NCBI RefSeq assembly: GCF_027920545.1
Contig: NZ_CP115859.1
Coordinates: forward strand, 2,759,001 to 2,823,000
Length of the DNA: 64,000 bases
Direction of reading: 5' to 3'
From: Chryseobacterium camelliae
GTDB taxonomy: Bacteria; Bacteroidota; Bacteroidia; Flavobacteriales; Weeksellaceae
Shown here: positions 31,964 to 40,126 of the stretch, one piece after another
Position numbering within the stretch: position 1 is the first letter of the stretch
Layout of the letters: each line of letters starts with the position of its first letter
Program-made: the position numbers and the translations under genes
The notes under the pieces: model-generated
What the model saw: the letters and a program-made list of their open reading frames with translations, nothing else
Told to the model about the DNA's origin: nothing
Databases searched by the model: none

Positions 31964-34792
31964 TTATTGTTTATTGTTGTATTTCGTTTCTTTCACAATA
32001 TTTCCGTCGGAATTTATTACCGATATCAATCTTCCTGAGGAATCATATTTGTAAAATTCTCTTATCCCGGTTGGTGGCGTTACGGAGGTAACTCCAATTA
32101 GAGGATCATAAGTATGGGTGGTAATCTGAAACTTTTTAAGGGAGGGATTATCCCTGAAAGCATCTAATGCGGTAAGCAGTTCTTTTTCTGCTGCTGCATT
32201 GGTATCAGCATTGGATTTGGCTACAATATCATCTGCTAAAGTGTCTACATCAGACCATTTTGCGCCAGTAATTTTTGCTATCGGCATAGTCTTGTTATAT
32301 CCCCATATTACAGTGAAAGCATTTCCTTTTCCGGTAAGAGGATCAATATCAGTTGTATACTGTACGATATTTCCTTTTTCATCATATAGATCGTACCTTA
32401 CAGAGGTTTTTACACTTCCGTCATTAGCATTGATTTCAATGGAAGAAGAGGGATATCTGTTAGAAGTATTTTCAAATTTTATTTCTGATTTTCCAATAGT
32501 TTTCCCGTCTTTTTTAATTTCAGATTCCACCTGAATCCCTGTCATATTGGCTGTCAATAATGAAGTAAGGTTTTTGTCCTGAGCGTATTTGTACAGTTTT
32601 TCCGTAACAGTACCATCAGGTGAAATGCTTTTTGAATAAGCCGGTTTGAAGTTGTCTGCCCTTGCAGTATTTTCGCTTACGCTCTGCAAAAGTGAATTCG
32701 ACGAGCCGGAAGGATATACTTCGGATGTTGTCTTGGAATAGTTGATCCACGCAGTTCTAGAATACCCACCGGATTCCAATGCATAGTCTGTATCATCGGC
32801 AATGGCAAAAGTATATTCATTCCGATCTCTGCTCAGAAGCTGGTTGTTTTGGTTATAAACTTCTATTTTTTCCAAAAGCCCTCCTTTTGTCAGATTGTAA
32901 TAAGGCCAAAACAGGGTGGTGTTTCCGTCTTTCACATAAGAATAATAAGGGTAGTCATCCGGTGTTTTAAAATAATATTGGGTATAGCCGTTTCCTATAC
33001 CTTCGGTTACTTTCACATTTTTAAACAGAAGATCTTTTCCCAATGAAAGATAGCCGCTTGAACTGTTATTAAGAGAAAAACTTTCGTAGCTGTACGAGAT
33101 TGACTTTTCAGCAGTACTGCTGCTGATATCATTATAGCGTTTGATGGACTTTATTCTGTATTTACCATCTGCGGAGGCGGCATTTCTGTAAGGTCCAGGC
33201 TTAGGCATAAGTTCCGTCATCTGAAAATTGACATCTCCTCCTACATAAGGTACATTTACCGTTACCGTATATTGACCCGGATAATTGATAAACTGCGTAT
33301 ATTCTCCCTGCTGGGAAACCGCAACGATTTCACTCCCTCTCGATAAAGTATAATTCATCATCTGATCAGGCTCCAACGGAGGGGGAATGGTAGGAAATCC
33401 CGTATCCGGATCTATAGGACCTATCGGAATGTCATGCAATGCTGTGAAATTAAGCCAAAATGCTTTTTTCTTTGCCGGATCACCCGATACAGTAAAGGTA
33501 TAAGAAGTCTGTTGATTTATATATGAGCCAAATGCCGGATAAGTCTGGGTAAAATTCATGCAGGGATTATAGCTAGTCAGCATATGATCAAGAACCAACT
33601 GGCTATTTTTGTCTGCGAATACATCGCTCATTTCGTAAACATATTCTGTGACTCCTTTTGTTGGAAATATTATTTTTCTCAGAACATTGGAAGGTGCATA
33701 ATCTCCACTCACTTCACAAGCATAAAATTCAGGAGGGTTAGAGGAATTTGGGTTGTATACAAATGAGGTTTGCTCCAAAACATTCTGCCCGTCCATCTTT
33801 TTTATTCTTTCCAGCTGCCTTCTTTTTTCTGTTCCTTCGGAATAGGTCATTTGCGGATAGGAATATTCAAAAGCATATTCTGTTACTTTTGCATATGAAT
33901 TGTTCAGAGAAACTTTTTTGATACTGTAAGGATCATTCATTGTTTTTTCCAATGTCTGGTCATAATCATAGGTGATTTCAATATTTCCTGAAGCCGAAAT
34001 CATTTTTTCGAGTTTGCAGGTTTTATATAAAAGCATTGTCCCATCATATTTTGTGTCCTTCCTATATGTAAAGCTGGCAATTTCAACATCATTGGCATCC
34101 TTTATCTGTGTTAAAAAGAAAGCTGATTTATATTCCATTCCCCATGCTCCAATACTGTCATAATATCCATCATACAGCACACTTGATGAAAAGTCGTTAA
34201 AATAATATTTAGTCCCGTCATCATCCGTTATGGTAAAAGAGGTTACAAGAAGTGTAGCATCATTGTTCTCGTTTGTGTATTCAATCTTGACATGGTTTAG
34301 GGGAGTCAGGTCAATTATTCTGAACGTATTTTGTTCTACATTTCTGTCAATTTTAAATTTTCCTGTAAGCCCGGGAAGATTGTAATAATACTCATCATCA
34401 AAGGTATTTTTTTGATAGTTCAAATTGGTTGTGCTTCGGAATACTTCATCAACATTCCCGATCACCTGTCTTGATATTACTCCCCCTTTAAATAACAACC
34501 AGCCAGTTCCTACTTCACTTCCCGCTTCTTCTCCTGAAGCATTCATAGGATTATAGCTTAATTGCAGACCTAAATTGGGACCTCCATTTCCCGAAAGAGC
34601 CAATAAAGGAATTGAAATATTAGGAATACCTGTTGACAATGACACGGGAGTATCCGTATATGTGGAAAGAGAAGACACGGAAGGGACTGGTTTTGACATA
34701 TCTCCAAAGTTGACTCCCTGAAATTGCTGTTGTGCATGTAAGCTAACGTTTAAACTCAATAAGCTTATTACACATATATATATTTTATTCAT
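31964..34792 (-). CDS. Large secreted YD/RHS-type partner protein
   Basis: 942 residues with a signal peptide (MNKIYICVISLLSLNVSLHAQ). The N-terminal part contains STGIPNISIPLLAL and GGPNLGLQLSYNP, the pattern at the start of SpvB/TcB-like and other YD-shell proteins in Bacteroidota. The body is beta-rich with many Tyr and ends in YD-type repeats (HTYDPLIGVTSVTPP, YKYDSSGRLISV). It sits between the T9SS-sorted protein (6 bases upstream) and the RHS toxin (22 bases downstream), so all three are probably co-expressed and assemble as parts of one surface or secreted complex, comparable to the B and C halves of Tc toxins; that comparison is inference. Confidence 0.78.
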   Translation of the reverse strand: MNKIYICVISLLSLNVSLHAQQQFQGVNFGDMSKPVPSVSSLSTYTDTPVSLSTGIPNISIPLLALSGNGGPNLGLQLSYNPMNASGEEAGSEVGTGWLLFKGGVISRQVIGNVDEVFRSTTNLNYQKNTFDDEYYYNLPGLTGKFKIDRNVEQNTFRIIDLTPLNHVKIEYTNENNDATLLVTSFTITDDDGTKYYFNDFSSSVLYDGYYDSIGAWGMEYKSAFFLTQIKDANDVEIASFTYRKDTKYDGTMLLYKTCKLEKMISASGNIEITYDYDQTLEKTMNDPYSIKKVSLNNSYAKVTEYAFEYSYPQMTYSEGTEKRRQLERIKKMDGQNVLEQTSFVYNPNSSNPPEFYACEVSGDYAPSNVLRKIIFPTKGVTEYVYEMSDVFADKNSQLVLDHMLTSYNPCMNFTQTYPAFGSYINQQTSYTFTVSGDPAKKKAFWLNFTALHDIPIGPIDPDTGFPTIPPPLEPDQMMNYTLSRGSEIVAVSQQGEYTQFINYPGQYTVTVNVPYVGGDVNFQMTELMPKPGPYRNAASADGKYRIKSIKRYNDISSSTAEKSISYSYESFSLNNSSSGYLSLGKDLLFKNVKVTEGIGNGYTQYYFKTPDDYPYYSYVKDGNTTLFWPYYNLTKGGLLEKIEVYNQNNQLLSRDRNEYTFAIADDTDYALESGGYSRTAWINYSKTTSEVYPSGSSNSLLQSVSENTARADNFKPAYSKSISPDGTVTEKLYKYAQDKNLTSLLTANMTGIQVESEIKKDGKTIGKSEIKFENTSNRYPSSSIEINANDGSVKTSVRYDLYDEKGNIVQYTTDIDPLTGKGNAFTVIWGYNKTMPIAKITGAKWSDVDTLADDIVAKSNADTNAAAEKELLTALDAFRDNPSLKKFQITTHTYDPLIGVTSVTPPTGIREFYKYDSSGRLISVINSDGNIVKETKYNNKQ

Positions 34793-34798
34793 CCTAGT

Positions 34799-36355
34799 TT
34801 ATTTCTTAATCAATTTAGCATTCGCGGTTTTGTTCGTATCCGTTTTTATGGTAATCAGGTAAGCTCCCTGTATCAAAGACTGGGTGTTAATCTTCGTTAC
34901 CTTGTTCTTGGTTTTCAATGTTTGCAATTGTCTTCCCGCCATATCATACAGCATAATATCCGCTTCCTTGAAATCAAACCCGATCTCTACATACGCATAA
35001 TCCGATACCGGATTCGGATAGATCTTGATATCCTGCTTTTCGATGAGTTGATCTACCTGTTGATCTCCCAGTTTTACGATCTTCCAATTCTCTTTCCCCA
35101 ATTCCTCTGCACTGGTTCCTGCCAGGATAATTGATCCGTCTCTGTTCAGTCTGATATCAGAGAGTCTTTCCTCTCTTTTTCTCGATTCCCCTTTTACATG
35201 TTTTCTCCATTGTTCATTGCCGTTCTCATCCACATACAGCATCCAGAACGTTTCATCATCAGCTTCTATTCTTCCTTCTGCCTGAGTATAGCCTCCCAGT
35301 AAAATTCCTTTGGTTAAGTCTTTATTCTTTTCTCTTTCATTATGACCTAAGATCACATGCATTCCCATTAGAACATCCCTGTTTTTAAAGTTGTAGGATT
35401 TCTGCCAGATTTCTTCTCCTCTTTCGTTTAAGGAGATCAACCAAAGATCAGTTCCTTCTTCTATGCCTACGCTTTTGTTGCCTGATCTTGAAGAACGACT
35501 TTCTCCTCCTATGATAAATCCTGAAGTGGTCATTGCCATTGTTCTTAGATGATCATCTCCTGTTCCTCCAAAGTTCTTTTCCCATTCTACTTTGCCGTCT
35601 TTATTCAGCTTGATGATCCAGTAGTCGCCTTCACCGTAGTTTTCAGTTTTCTTTGAACCACCTTGATTGCTTCTAGAATACATACCTAGTAAAACGCCTC
35701 CGTCTCTGGTTGGAATCATTTTCTCTACTTCATCTAAACCTTTTCCGCCCAGAATGAGTTGAGAAAGTTCTTTTCCGTTTTTATCGAGTTTGACGATAAG
35801 AACATCTTTGGAACCATAGCCTTTTGAAGAGTTTTGAACGTTTCCTGCGACAAAGAATCCTAAGTCGGTCGTCTGGATCACTGCTCTGGCTTCTTCATCA
35901 GATGCGGTTCCTATGGTTTTCTGCCATAGCTCATCTCCGAATTCATTGATTCGGATCAGCCATAGATCCGAACCTCCTTTGGAATCGTCTTTCTTATCCA
36001 AACCTTTTCCTGAATAAGAAGTTCCTGCCAACAGAAACCCTCCATCCTGAGTGGATAATGAAGCAGACAAATAATCATGGTTTTTCCCTGAGAAATATTT
36101 TTCCCAGACTTCTTCTCCCTGTTGGTTTAGTTTCACCAAATGGAAATCGTAACCGTTGTTCTGCTTGTTTTCTGTAGAAAGTTTCTGTGACTGAATAGAG
36201 CTTCCCGTAATCAAATACTGAAGATCTACCGTCGGAGTCACTTGGCTTAGAAAATCCTGAGTAGAGGATTTAATGTCTTTCTGCCACAATACTTCCTGAG
36301 CCGATACGCTCAGAACCGTGCATAAGAAGTATGCACCCATGTAGAGTTTTTTCAT
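34799..36355 (-). CDS. T9SS-sorted beta-propeller-like protein
   Basis: 518 residues. A signal peptide (MKKLYMGAYFLCTVLSVSAQ) is followed by about seven repeats of a 55-60-residue unit (V-x-L-N-x-x-G-x-x-x-W-x-K, then DGG-x-L-L-x-G), forming a blade-like propeller. The C-terminal 80 residues are a type A T9SS sorting domain (KIYPNPVSDYAYVEI, YDMAGRQLQTLKT, GAYLITIKTD). The protein is thus sent through the type IX system to the cell surface. First gene of the toxin operon, it may anchor the RHS proteins outside; it has counterparts next to other flavobacterial RHS loci. Confidence 0.85.
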   Translation of the reverse strand: MKKLYMGAYFLCTVLSVSAQEVLWQKDIKSSTQDFLSQVTPTVDLQYLITGSSIQSQKLSTENKQNNGYDFHLVKLNQQGEEVWEKYFSGKNHDYLSASLSTQDGGFLLAGTSYSGKGLDKKDDSKGGSDLWLIRINEFGDELWQKTIGTASDEEARAVIQTTDLGFFVAGNVQNSSKGYGSKDVLIVKLDKNGKELSQLILGGKGLDEVEKMIPTRDGGVLLGMYSRSNQGGSKKTENYGEGDYWIIKLNKDGKVEWEKNFGGTGDDHLRTMAMTTSGFIIGGESRSSRSGNKSVGIEEGTDLWLISLNERGEEIWQKSYNFKNRDVLMGMHVILGHNEREKNKDLTKGILLGGYTQAEGRIEADDETFWMLYVDENGNEQWRKHVKGESRKREERLSDIRLNRDGSIILAGTSAEELGKENWKIVKLGDQQVDQLIEKQDIKIYPNPVSDYAYVEIGFDFKEADIMLYDMAGRQLQTLKTKNKVTKINTQSLIQGAYLITIKTDTNKTANAKLIKK

Positions 36356-36517
36356 CCCGTGTTTAAAGTGTTAATAGTTGTTAAAATTTTTGCGAAAGTA
36401 TTGTTTTTACTTCACACTCGTTAGATTTATGTTGTGAAATTAATGTGATTTTTGTCATATTTTTTGTATTTTTCCCTGTTCAAGGTATCTACAGGCAAAG
36501 ATATTTCTGCATAACGA

Positions 36518-36545
36518 CAAAACCTGTCGTATTACAGACAGGTCT
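36518..36545 (-). terminator. Terminator after the small pair at 36554-37271
   Basis: Read on the minus strand, ACCTGTC / GACAGGTT with an 8-base loop and TTTTG; nine bases beyond the stop at 36554. Confidence 0.7.
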
Positions 36546-36553
36546 TGAAGTGT

Positions 36554-36760
36554 TTAGTTTTTTTCTTTCTTGAAGCGATTTTTTAATGCATTAATAGAAA
36601 GTTTCAAACCTTGCATGAGATAAAAAATACAGACTGTGTACAAAACAAGGAATGTGATCAGCATCAAAATAAGAAATATGTTATCCCAAATGCTGTAATG
36701 TTTAAAAGATGGAGTAAAGCATCTAACTCCAGAAGTAGAAGTTAGAAATTGTATTATCAT
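36554..36760 (-). CDS. Small membrane protein
   Basis: 68 residues with one long hydrophobic segment (about 26-55, IFLILMLITFLVLYTVCIFYLM) and a basic C-terminal tail (KNRFKKEKN). The start lies 1 base after the stop of the gene at 36762, so the two are coupled. No family recognised. Confidence 0.6.
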   Translation of the reverse strand: MIIQFLTSTSGVRCFTPSFKHYSIWDNIFLILMLITFLVLYTVCIFYLMQGLKLSINALKNRFKKEKN

Positions 36761-36761
36761 T

Positions 36762-37271
36762 TTATTTGTGTTTTTGAATAAATACTTTTCTATTTCTAAT
36801 AAGATAAATGATAAAGCAAATTATCCCTAATAATATTAGCCATTGCCAAGAATTATTTTGATTAGGTAATTCATTGTTTAAAGTAATATTTGGGTTGTAA
36901 TCGCTTGTATTGACACTTTTATCTCTTGATTTTTCAACAGAATTTTTAGGAGTTGTTAATTGGCTAAACATATCGGGATTGTTTCCCATTGCACCTCTTC
37001 TAAATTCTGCTGTTTCGGGAGAAACCTCTAATTCTTCCCTTTTGTATTCAACGGAGTCTAAGTTGTATCTATTTTCTTCTAATTTTTTTAATTTAAGTGG
37101 TGGTGGGAGTGGACTGTTTGGAGGTGGTTCATTGCTGTTTATTCCACTACCTGTTCTATTATACATACTCGATTCGATAGGAAAAGAAACAGGGAGGTTG
37201 TCTTGTGTTTGAGCTTGTAATTTTGCGTAGAAAGCAAAAGTTAATAAAGTCAATGATAAATAATTTTTCAT
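36762..37271 (-). CDS. Secreted protein with C-terminal membrane anchor
   Basis: 169 residues with a signal peptide (MKNYLSLTLLTFAFYAKLQAQ) and a Pro-rich mature start (NEPPPNSPLPPPLKLKK near 47). A disordered Asn/Ser-rich middle is followed by one transmembrane helix near the C-terminus (WLILLGIICFIIYLI) and a short basic tail. It looks like an envelope-spanning linker. It forms a two-gene unit with the small membrane protein at 36554 just upstream of the toxin operon; a role as accessory or protective protein is possible but unsupported. Confidence 0.62.
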   Translation of the reverse strand: MKNYLSLTLLTFAFYAKLQAQTQDNLPVSFPIESSMYNRTGSGINSNEPPPNSPLPPPLKLKKLEENRYNLDSVEYKREELEVSPETAEFRRGAMGNNPDMFSQLTTPKNSVEKSRDKSVNTSDYNPNITLNNELPNQNNSWQWLILLGIICFIIYLIRNRKVFIQKHK

Positions 37272-37324
37272 ACTTTTTATTTGTTTTAGGCAACGAAAAA
37301 AGCGAGGGCAAATCCACGCTTTAA

Positions 37325-37441
37325 TTCAGTAGGTCGGCTAAAACCTCAAACAATAAAACAATGAATAGCCACTCGCCATATAGCAAGTGTGCTAAACTCG
37401 TTTTGCTTATTGTTTGATTTGTAAATTAGCCGTTTACTGAA
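37325..37441. repeat. 117-base imperfect inverted repeat
   Basis: TTCAGTAGGTCGGCTAA at the left matches the complement of TTAGCCGTTTACTGAA at the right, and CAAACAATAA pairs with TTATTGTTTG further in. Inside is ACTCGCCATATAGCAAGTG. It fills much of the 37272-37595 gap and could be a structured RNA, an origin or the trace of a small non-autonomous element. Confidence 0.5.
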
Positions 37442-37595
37442 CAAAGCAAAAAGTTTACACTTTTCTCGTTGATGTCTTCTAAAAATAGCTTAATCGCTTT
37501 TTAGATAAATTTTTCTATATCAATAATTAAACCATTTTAATTTCACGAATTGCAAAAATGATGAAAAAATCCGATACCTCATTAAGTAATTAAAA

Positions 37596-38168
37596 TTATT
37601 TCTTAGTCTTTTTCAAAATATATTCCTGTAATGACTCGGTTTCCCATTCCTCATTTTTTGAAGAAAATCTAACATAAGATGTATGTTCATATTTTTCATT
37701 CAGTTTTTGTTCCTTCAAGAACTCCAACATCTTATCAAGTGATTTATCAATAAGTTCATCGCTTAATTCTCCTCTCAGCTCAAAATTGTAACTTGTATTC
37801 TCATCTAAGATGGCATTGATTCCAAATTTAATAGGTTTCTTTACTACATCATCTTTCGTAATTTGACTATATTCCTGATTTTTAAGTTTATTACGTGTAT
37901 AAATAAAAATTGCTTTTAACGATTCCCATACTACATTTTTTCCAATATGTTGAATTGTCTCTCGCAAAAACGATGAAGATATTGACAGTGCATAAAATGC
38001 TTCAAGCGAAAAGTCTGTAAGTGAATTTTTAATTTGTCCGTTATGACTAATATGTTTAAAGTCAATACCTAAAATGTTAAATTGTTCTTCGATGAATTTT
38101 AAGTCCTTTTCATCTAATCCACCTAAATATCTAAATAGAACTTTATTGGCTGATATGTTTTCTGTCAT
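37596..38168 (-). CDS. Unknown cytosolic protein
   Basis: 190 residues from the ATG at 38168 (MTENISANK); the frame stays open to an ATG at 38258, but those 30 extra codons give an unlikely Cys-rich start. Mainly helical and charged with no signal or membrane segment; a hydrophobic patch (AFYALSISSSFL) lies near 66 and beta-like NFELRGELSDELI near 133. No family is recognised. It stands alone between the inverted repeat and the ArdA gene, on the opposite strand to ArdA. Confidence 0.55.
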   Translation of the reverse strand: MTENISANKVLFRYLGGLDEKDLKFIEEQFNILGIDFKHISHNGQIKNSLTDFSLEAFYALSISSSFLRETIQHIGKNVVWESLKAIFIYTRNKLKNQEYSQITKDDVVKKPIKFGINAILDENTSYNFELRGELSDELIDKSLDKMLEFLKEQKLNEKYEHTSYVRFSSKNEEWETESLQEYILKKTKK

Positions 38169-38463
38169 TTTTTTTTCTAATATACTTAATATCTCCAATA
38201 AAGAGGTATCTAAACAAAAGCACCCCACCATAGGGCAAGTTTTTGATAGTACCCCCACCTTTAGAAAGTTGACTAAAAGTTTTCAGGCGGTGTAAAAAAC
38301 TCATCACTTTTTTTGAATATTTTTAGACTGTAACCCAAAGTTTAAACAGGTTTGAAGAGATTTTCTACGGATTCAAAATATTATTGCTGTTCTATTCAAA
38401 AGGATACTAATTTTAGAACATTTGGCATAGTAGCTGCAATATGATATTCAACAAAAAGCCCCG

Positions 38464-38494
38464 TCAATACTGAGAATATTGAACGGGGAAGTGT
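38464..38494. other. Small hairpin upstream of ardA
   Basis: CCCCGTCAATA and TATTGAACGGGG pair with one bulge around a short loop, 35 bases before the ardA start. It may be an operator or structured leader; the rest of 38169-38528 shows nothing clear. Confidence 0.45.
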
Positions 38495-38528
38495 AAAAAA
38501 TTCTAACACTAATTAAAACTTATTTACA

Positions 38529-39071
38529 ATGGCAAATTTAACAAATTGTCTTGATACTTTTAGTATCTATGTCGGAACGTACAAAAAGTATAATGAAGGG
38601 AGTATCTACGGGAAATGGATAAAGCTTTCAGATTATTCGAGTTATGACGAGCTTTTAGAAGCTATGCAGGAACTCCACAAAGATGAAGACGAACCAGAAT
38701 TTATGTTCCAGGACTATGAGTGTTCGGAGTTCTTTATCAAACAAAAGCTAATCAGCGAATGTCATCTTTCAGTAAACATTTATGACATAGCCGAAGAGAT
38801 TAATAATTCAGATTATGATTTTGAGGTTATAGAAGCCTATGCAGAGTGCATGAGTTATTATCATGAGGACGTAAGCGACTTATTAGAGAGCCTTTCAGAT
38901 TCTTATTATGGCGAGTACAGTTCGGACGAAGATTTTGCGCAGACTACTTTAGAACAGGGCGGTTCAATTCCTGAAAACCTGCCATCTTACATTTATATTG
39001 ATTGGGAAGCAACCGCCAGACAGTTGATGTATGACTATATGAGTTCTAACGGGTATTACTTCCGAAACTAA
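38529..39071 (+). CDS. ardA: ArdA antirestriction protein
   Basis: 180 residues, very acidic, the length of ArdA. The family order is present: an N-terminal FSIYVGTYKKYNEGSIYGKWIKL (about 11-33), the middle PEFMFQDYECSEFF (55-69), an IYDIAEEIN helix and the C-terminal GSIPENLPSYIYIDWEATARQL (145-166). ArdA mimics about 42 bp of bent B-DNA and blocks type I restriction enzymes, protecting the element on entry to a new host. It suggests transfer between cells even though no conjugation genes are visible. Confidence 0.9.
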   Translation: MANLTNCLDTFSIYVGTYKKYNEGSIYGKWIKLSDYSSYDELLEAMQELHKDEDEPEFMFQDYECSEFFIKQKLISECHLSVNIYDIAEEINNSDYDFEVIEAYAECMSYYHEDVSDLLESLSDSYYGEYSSDEDFAQTTLEQGGSIPENLPSYIYIDWEATARQLMYDYMSSNGYYFRN

Positions 39072-39133
39072 CAACAATAACAATCTTTGCACCTTGCTTA
39101 AAAAATGCGGGGTGCTCTATAACATTTTAAAGT

Positions 39134-39721
39134 ATGAAAGCAAGATATATAAGAGTGTCAACCGGAGCGCAGAACACCGCAAGACAAGAAGAAAAACAAG
39201 CAAAGGGTGAAAAGGTTTTTATTGATATTGTCAGCGGTTCTACTCCCTTTAAGGACAGAGAACAGGGAAAGGAACTTATAAAAGCAATTGAAAATAACGA
39301 GATTAATTACGTTTCGGTAAGTTCAATTGACAGGCTCGGAAGAAACCTGTATGATATTCTTACGACTTTGGAATTTTTCAAAGAAAAAGGCGTTATTCTC
39401 AAAGTGGATAATCTCGGAATAGAAAGTTTAATCAAGGGAAAGGAGAATCAAGCATTTAAACTGATTATTTCTGTTATGGCTAACATAGCCGAAATGGAAA
39501 GGGAAACCATTTTAGAGCGTCAACGTGAGGGAATTGCACTCGCAAAGGCAAAAGGAATCTACAAAGGACGTGAGAAAGGTTCTGCTGAGAGTATTGAAGA
39601 TTTTCTTTTCAAGTATAAAGAGGTGATTAAGAATTTAAAGAAAGGAAATTCTATCAGGGACACTGCTAAAATCTGTTCGGTTAGTATCGGAACTGTTCAG
39701 AAAGTGAAAAATAATATCTGA
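39134..39721 (+). CDS. Serine recombinase, resolvase/invertase family
   Basis: 195 residues. The catalytic domain starts KARYIRVSTGAQNTARQ with the nucleophile Ser at residue 9, then FIDIVSGSTPFKDR, SSIDRLGRNLYDIL (conserved Arg pair) near 63-76 and the long dimerisation helix MANIAEMERETILERQREG (113-131). A C-terminal helix-turn-helix (SIRDTAKICSVSIGTVQKV) binds DNA. The small size points to a resolvase or invertase for dimer resolution or inversion, not a large serine integrase. It lies 370 bases from attR. Confidence 0.92.
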   Translation: MKARYIRVSTGAQNTARQEEKQAKGEKVFIDIVSGSTPFKDREQGKELIKAIENNEINYVSVSSIDRLGRNLYDILTTLEFFKEKGVILKVDNLGIESLIKGKENQAFKLIISVMANIAEMERETILERQREGIALAKAKGIYKGREKGSAESIEDFLFKYKEVIKNLKKGNSIRDTAKICSVSIGTVQKVKNNI

Positions 39722-39905
39722 TGTGACGAGGGTACAATACCCAAAGAAAATCTGAGTCTCACTATCGACGAATCAAAAGAATATGAAATAAAGCTATTTT
39801 TACCATTAGAAAAGATAGTCTCCTTATTATTTCTATATACGTAAAATGGTACTTTATGTATGAAAAAGAAATAGGAAAAAAGATGCTTTTTGAGTGAGTA
39901 AATTC

Positions 39906-39968
39906 TTTGTGCTATAATTAATCTATATGAATATCTTTGTCGTTTCGTGCATAGTATTTGTATCTTTG
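39906..39968 (+). promoter_or_regulatory. Tandem promoter boxes near the right end
   Basis: Two TATCTTTG boxes (39932-39939 and 39961-39968), each with a TTTG 21-22 bases upstream (39906-39909, 39936-39939). No coding frame follows; transcription would enter the RNA candidate at about 39975. Confidence 0.6.
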
Positions 39969-39974
39969 CAATAG

Positions 39975-40076
39975 AGTTCTTTTGAAAGGGTTTGAAATTT
40001 GAATGTCGGTAAAATGTTGGAATTTTTCCAAATAAAAAAATCGCAATCCACCATTAATAGGGAGATTACGATTTTT
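39975..40076 (+). ncRNA. Candidate small RNA at the right end of the element
   Basis: About 100 bases between a consensus promoter and an intrinsic terminator-like hairpin AAAAATCGCAATC / GATTACGATTTTT (40036-40076). Only a ten-codon frame exists inside. It could regulate excision or replication. It ends ten bases before attR. Confidence 0.45.
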
Positions 40077-40085
40077 AAAGGCAGA

Positions 40086-40094
40086 ACCAAAGGT
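40086..40094. repeat. attR core
   Basis: ACCAAAGGT, identical to attL at 20197-20205. The chromosomal half-stem GGTGCCGCCCGAAACTT (40092-40108) continues outward. Confidence 0.75.
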
Positions 40095-40126
40095 GCCGCC
40101 CGAAACTTGTAACCATTAAAATGGTC

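Larger units (their letters stand above)
20197..40094. mobile_element. Integrated mobile element, about 19.9 kb
   Basis: Bounded by the direct repeat ACCAAAGGT (20197-20205 and 40086-40094), which is also the centre of the interrupted hairpin. A tyrosine integrase is the first gene inside the left end and a serine recombinase the last at the right end, with ArdA, a predicted TV-Pol-type polymerase and a toxin cargo between. No relaxase, coupling protein or mating-pore gene is present, so it is not self-conjugative as seen; transfer would need a helper, or it replicates as an excised circle. An IS21-family element is nested inside. Confidence 0.85.

Noticed and set aside
20197-40094. Self-conjugative element (ICE)
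   Set aside because: No relaxase, coupling ATPase or mating-pore genes lie inside the att repeats.
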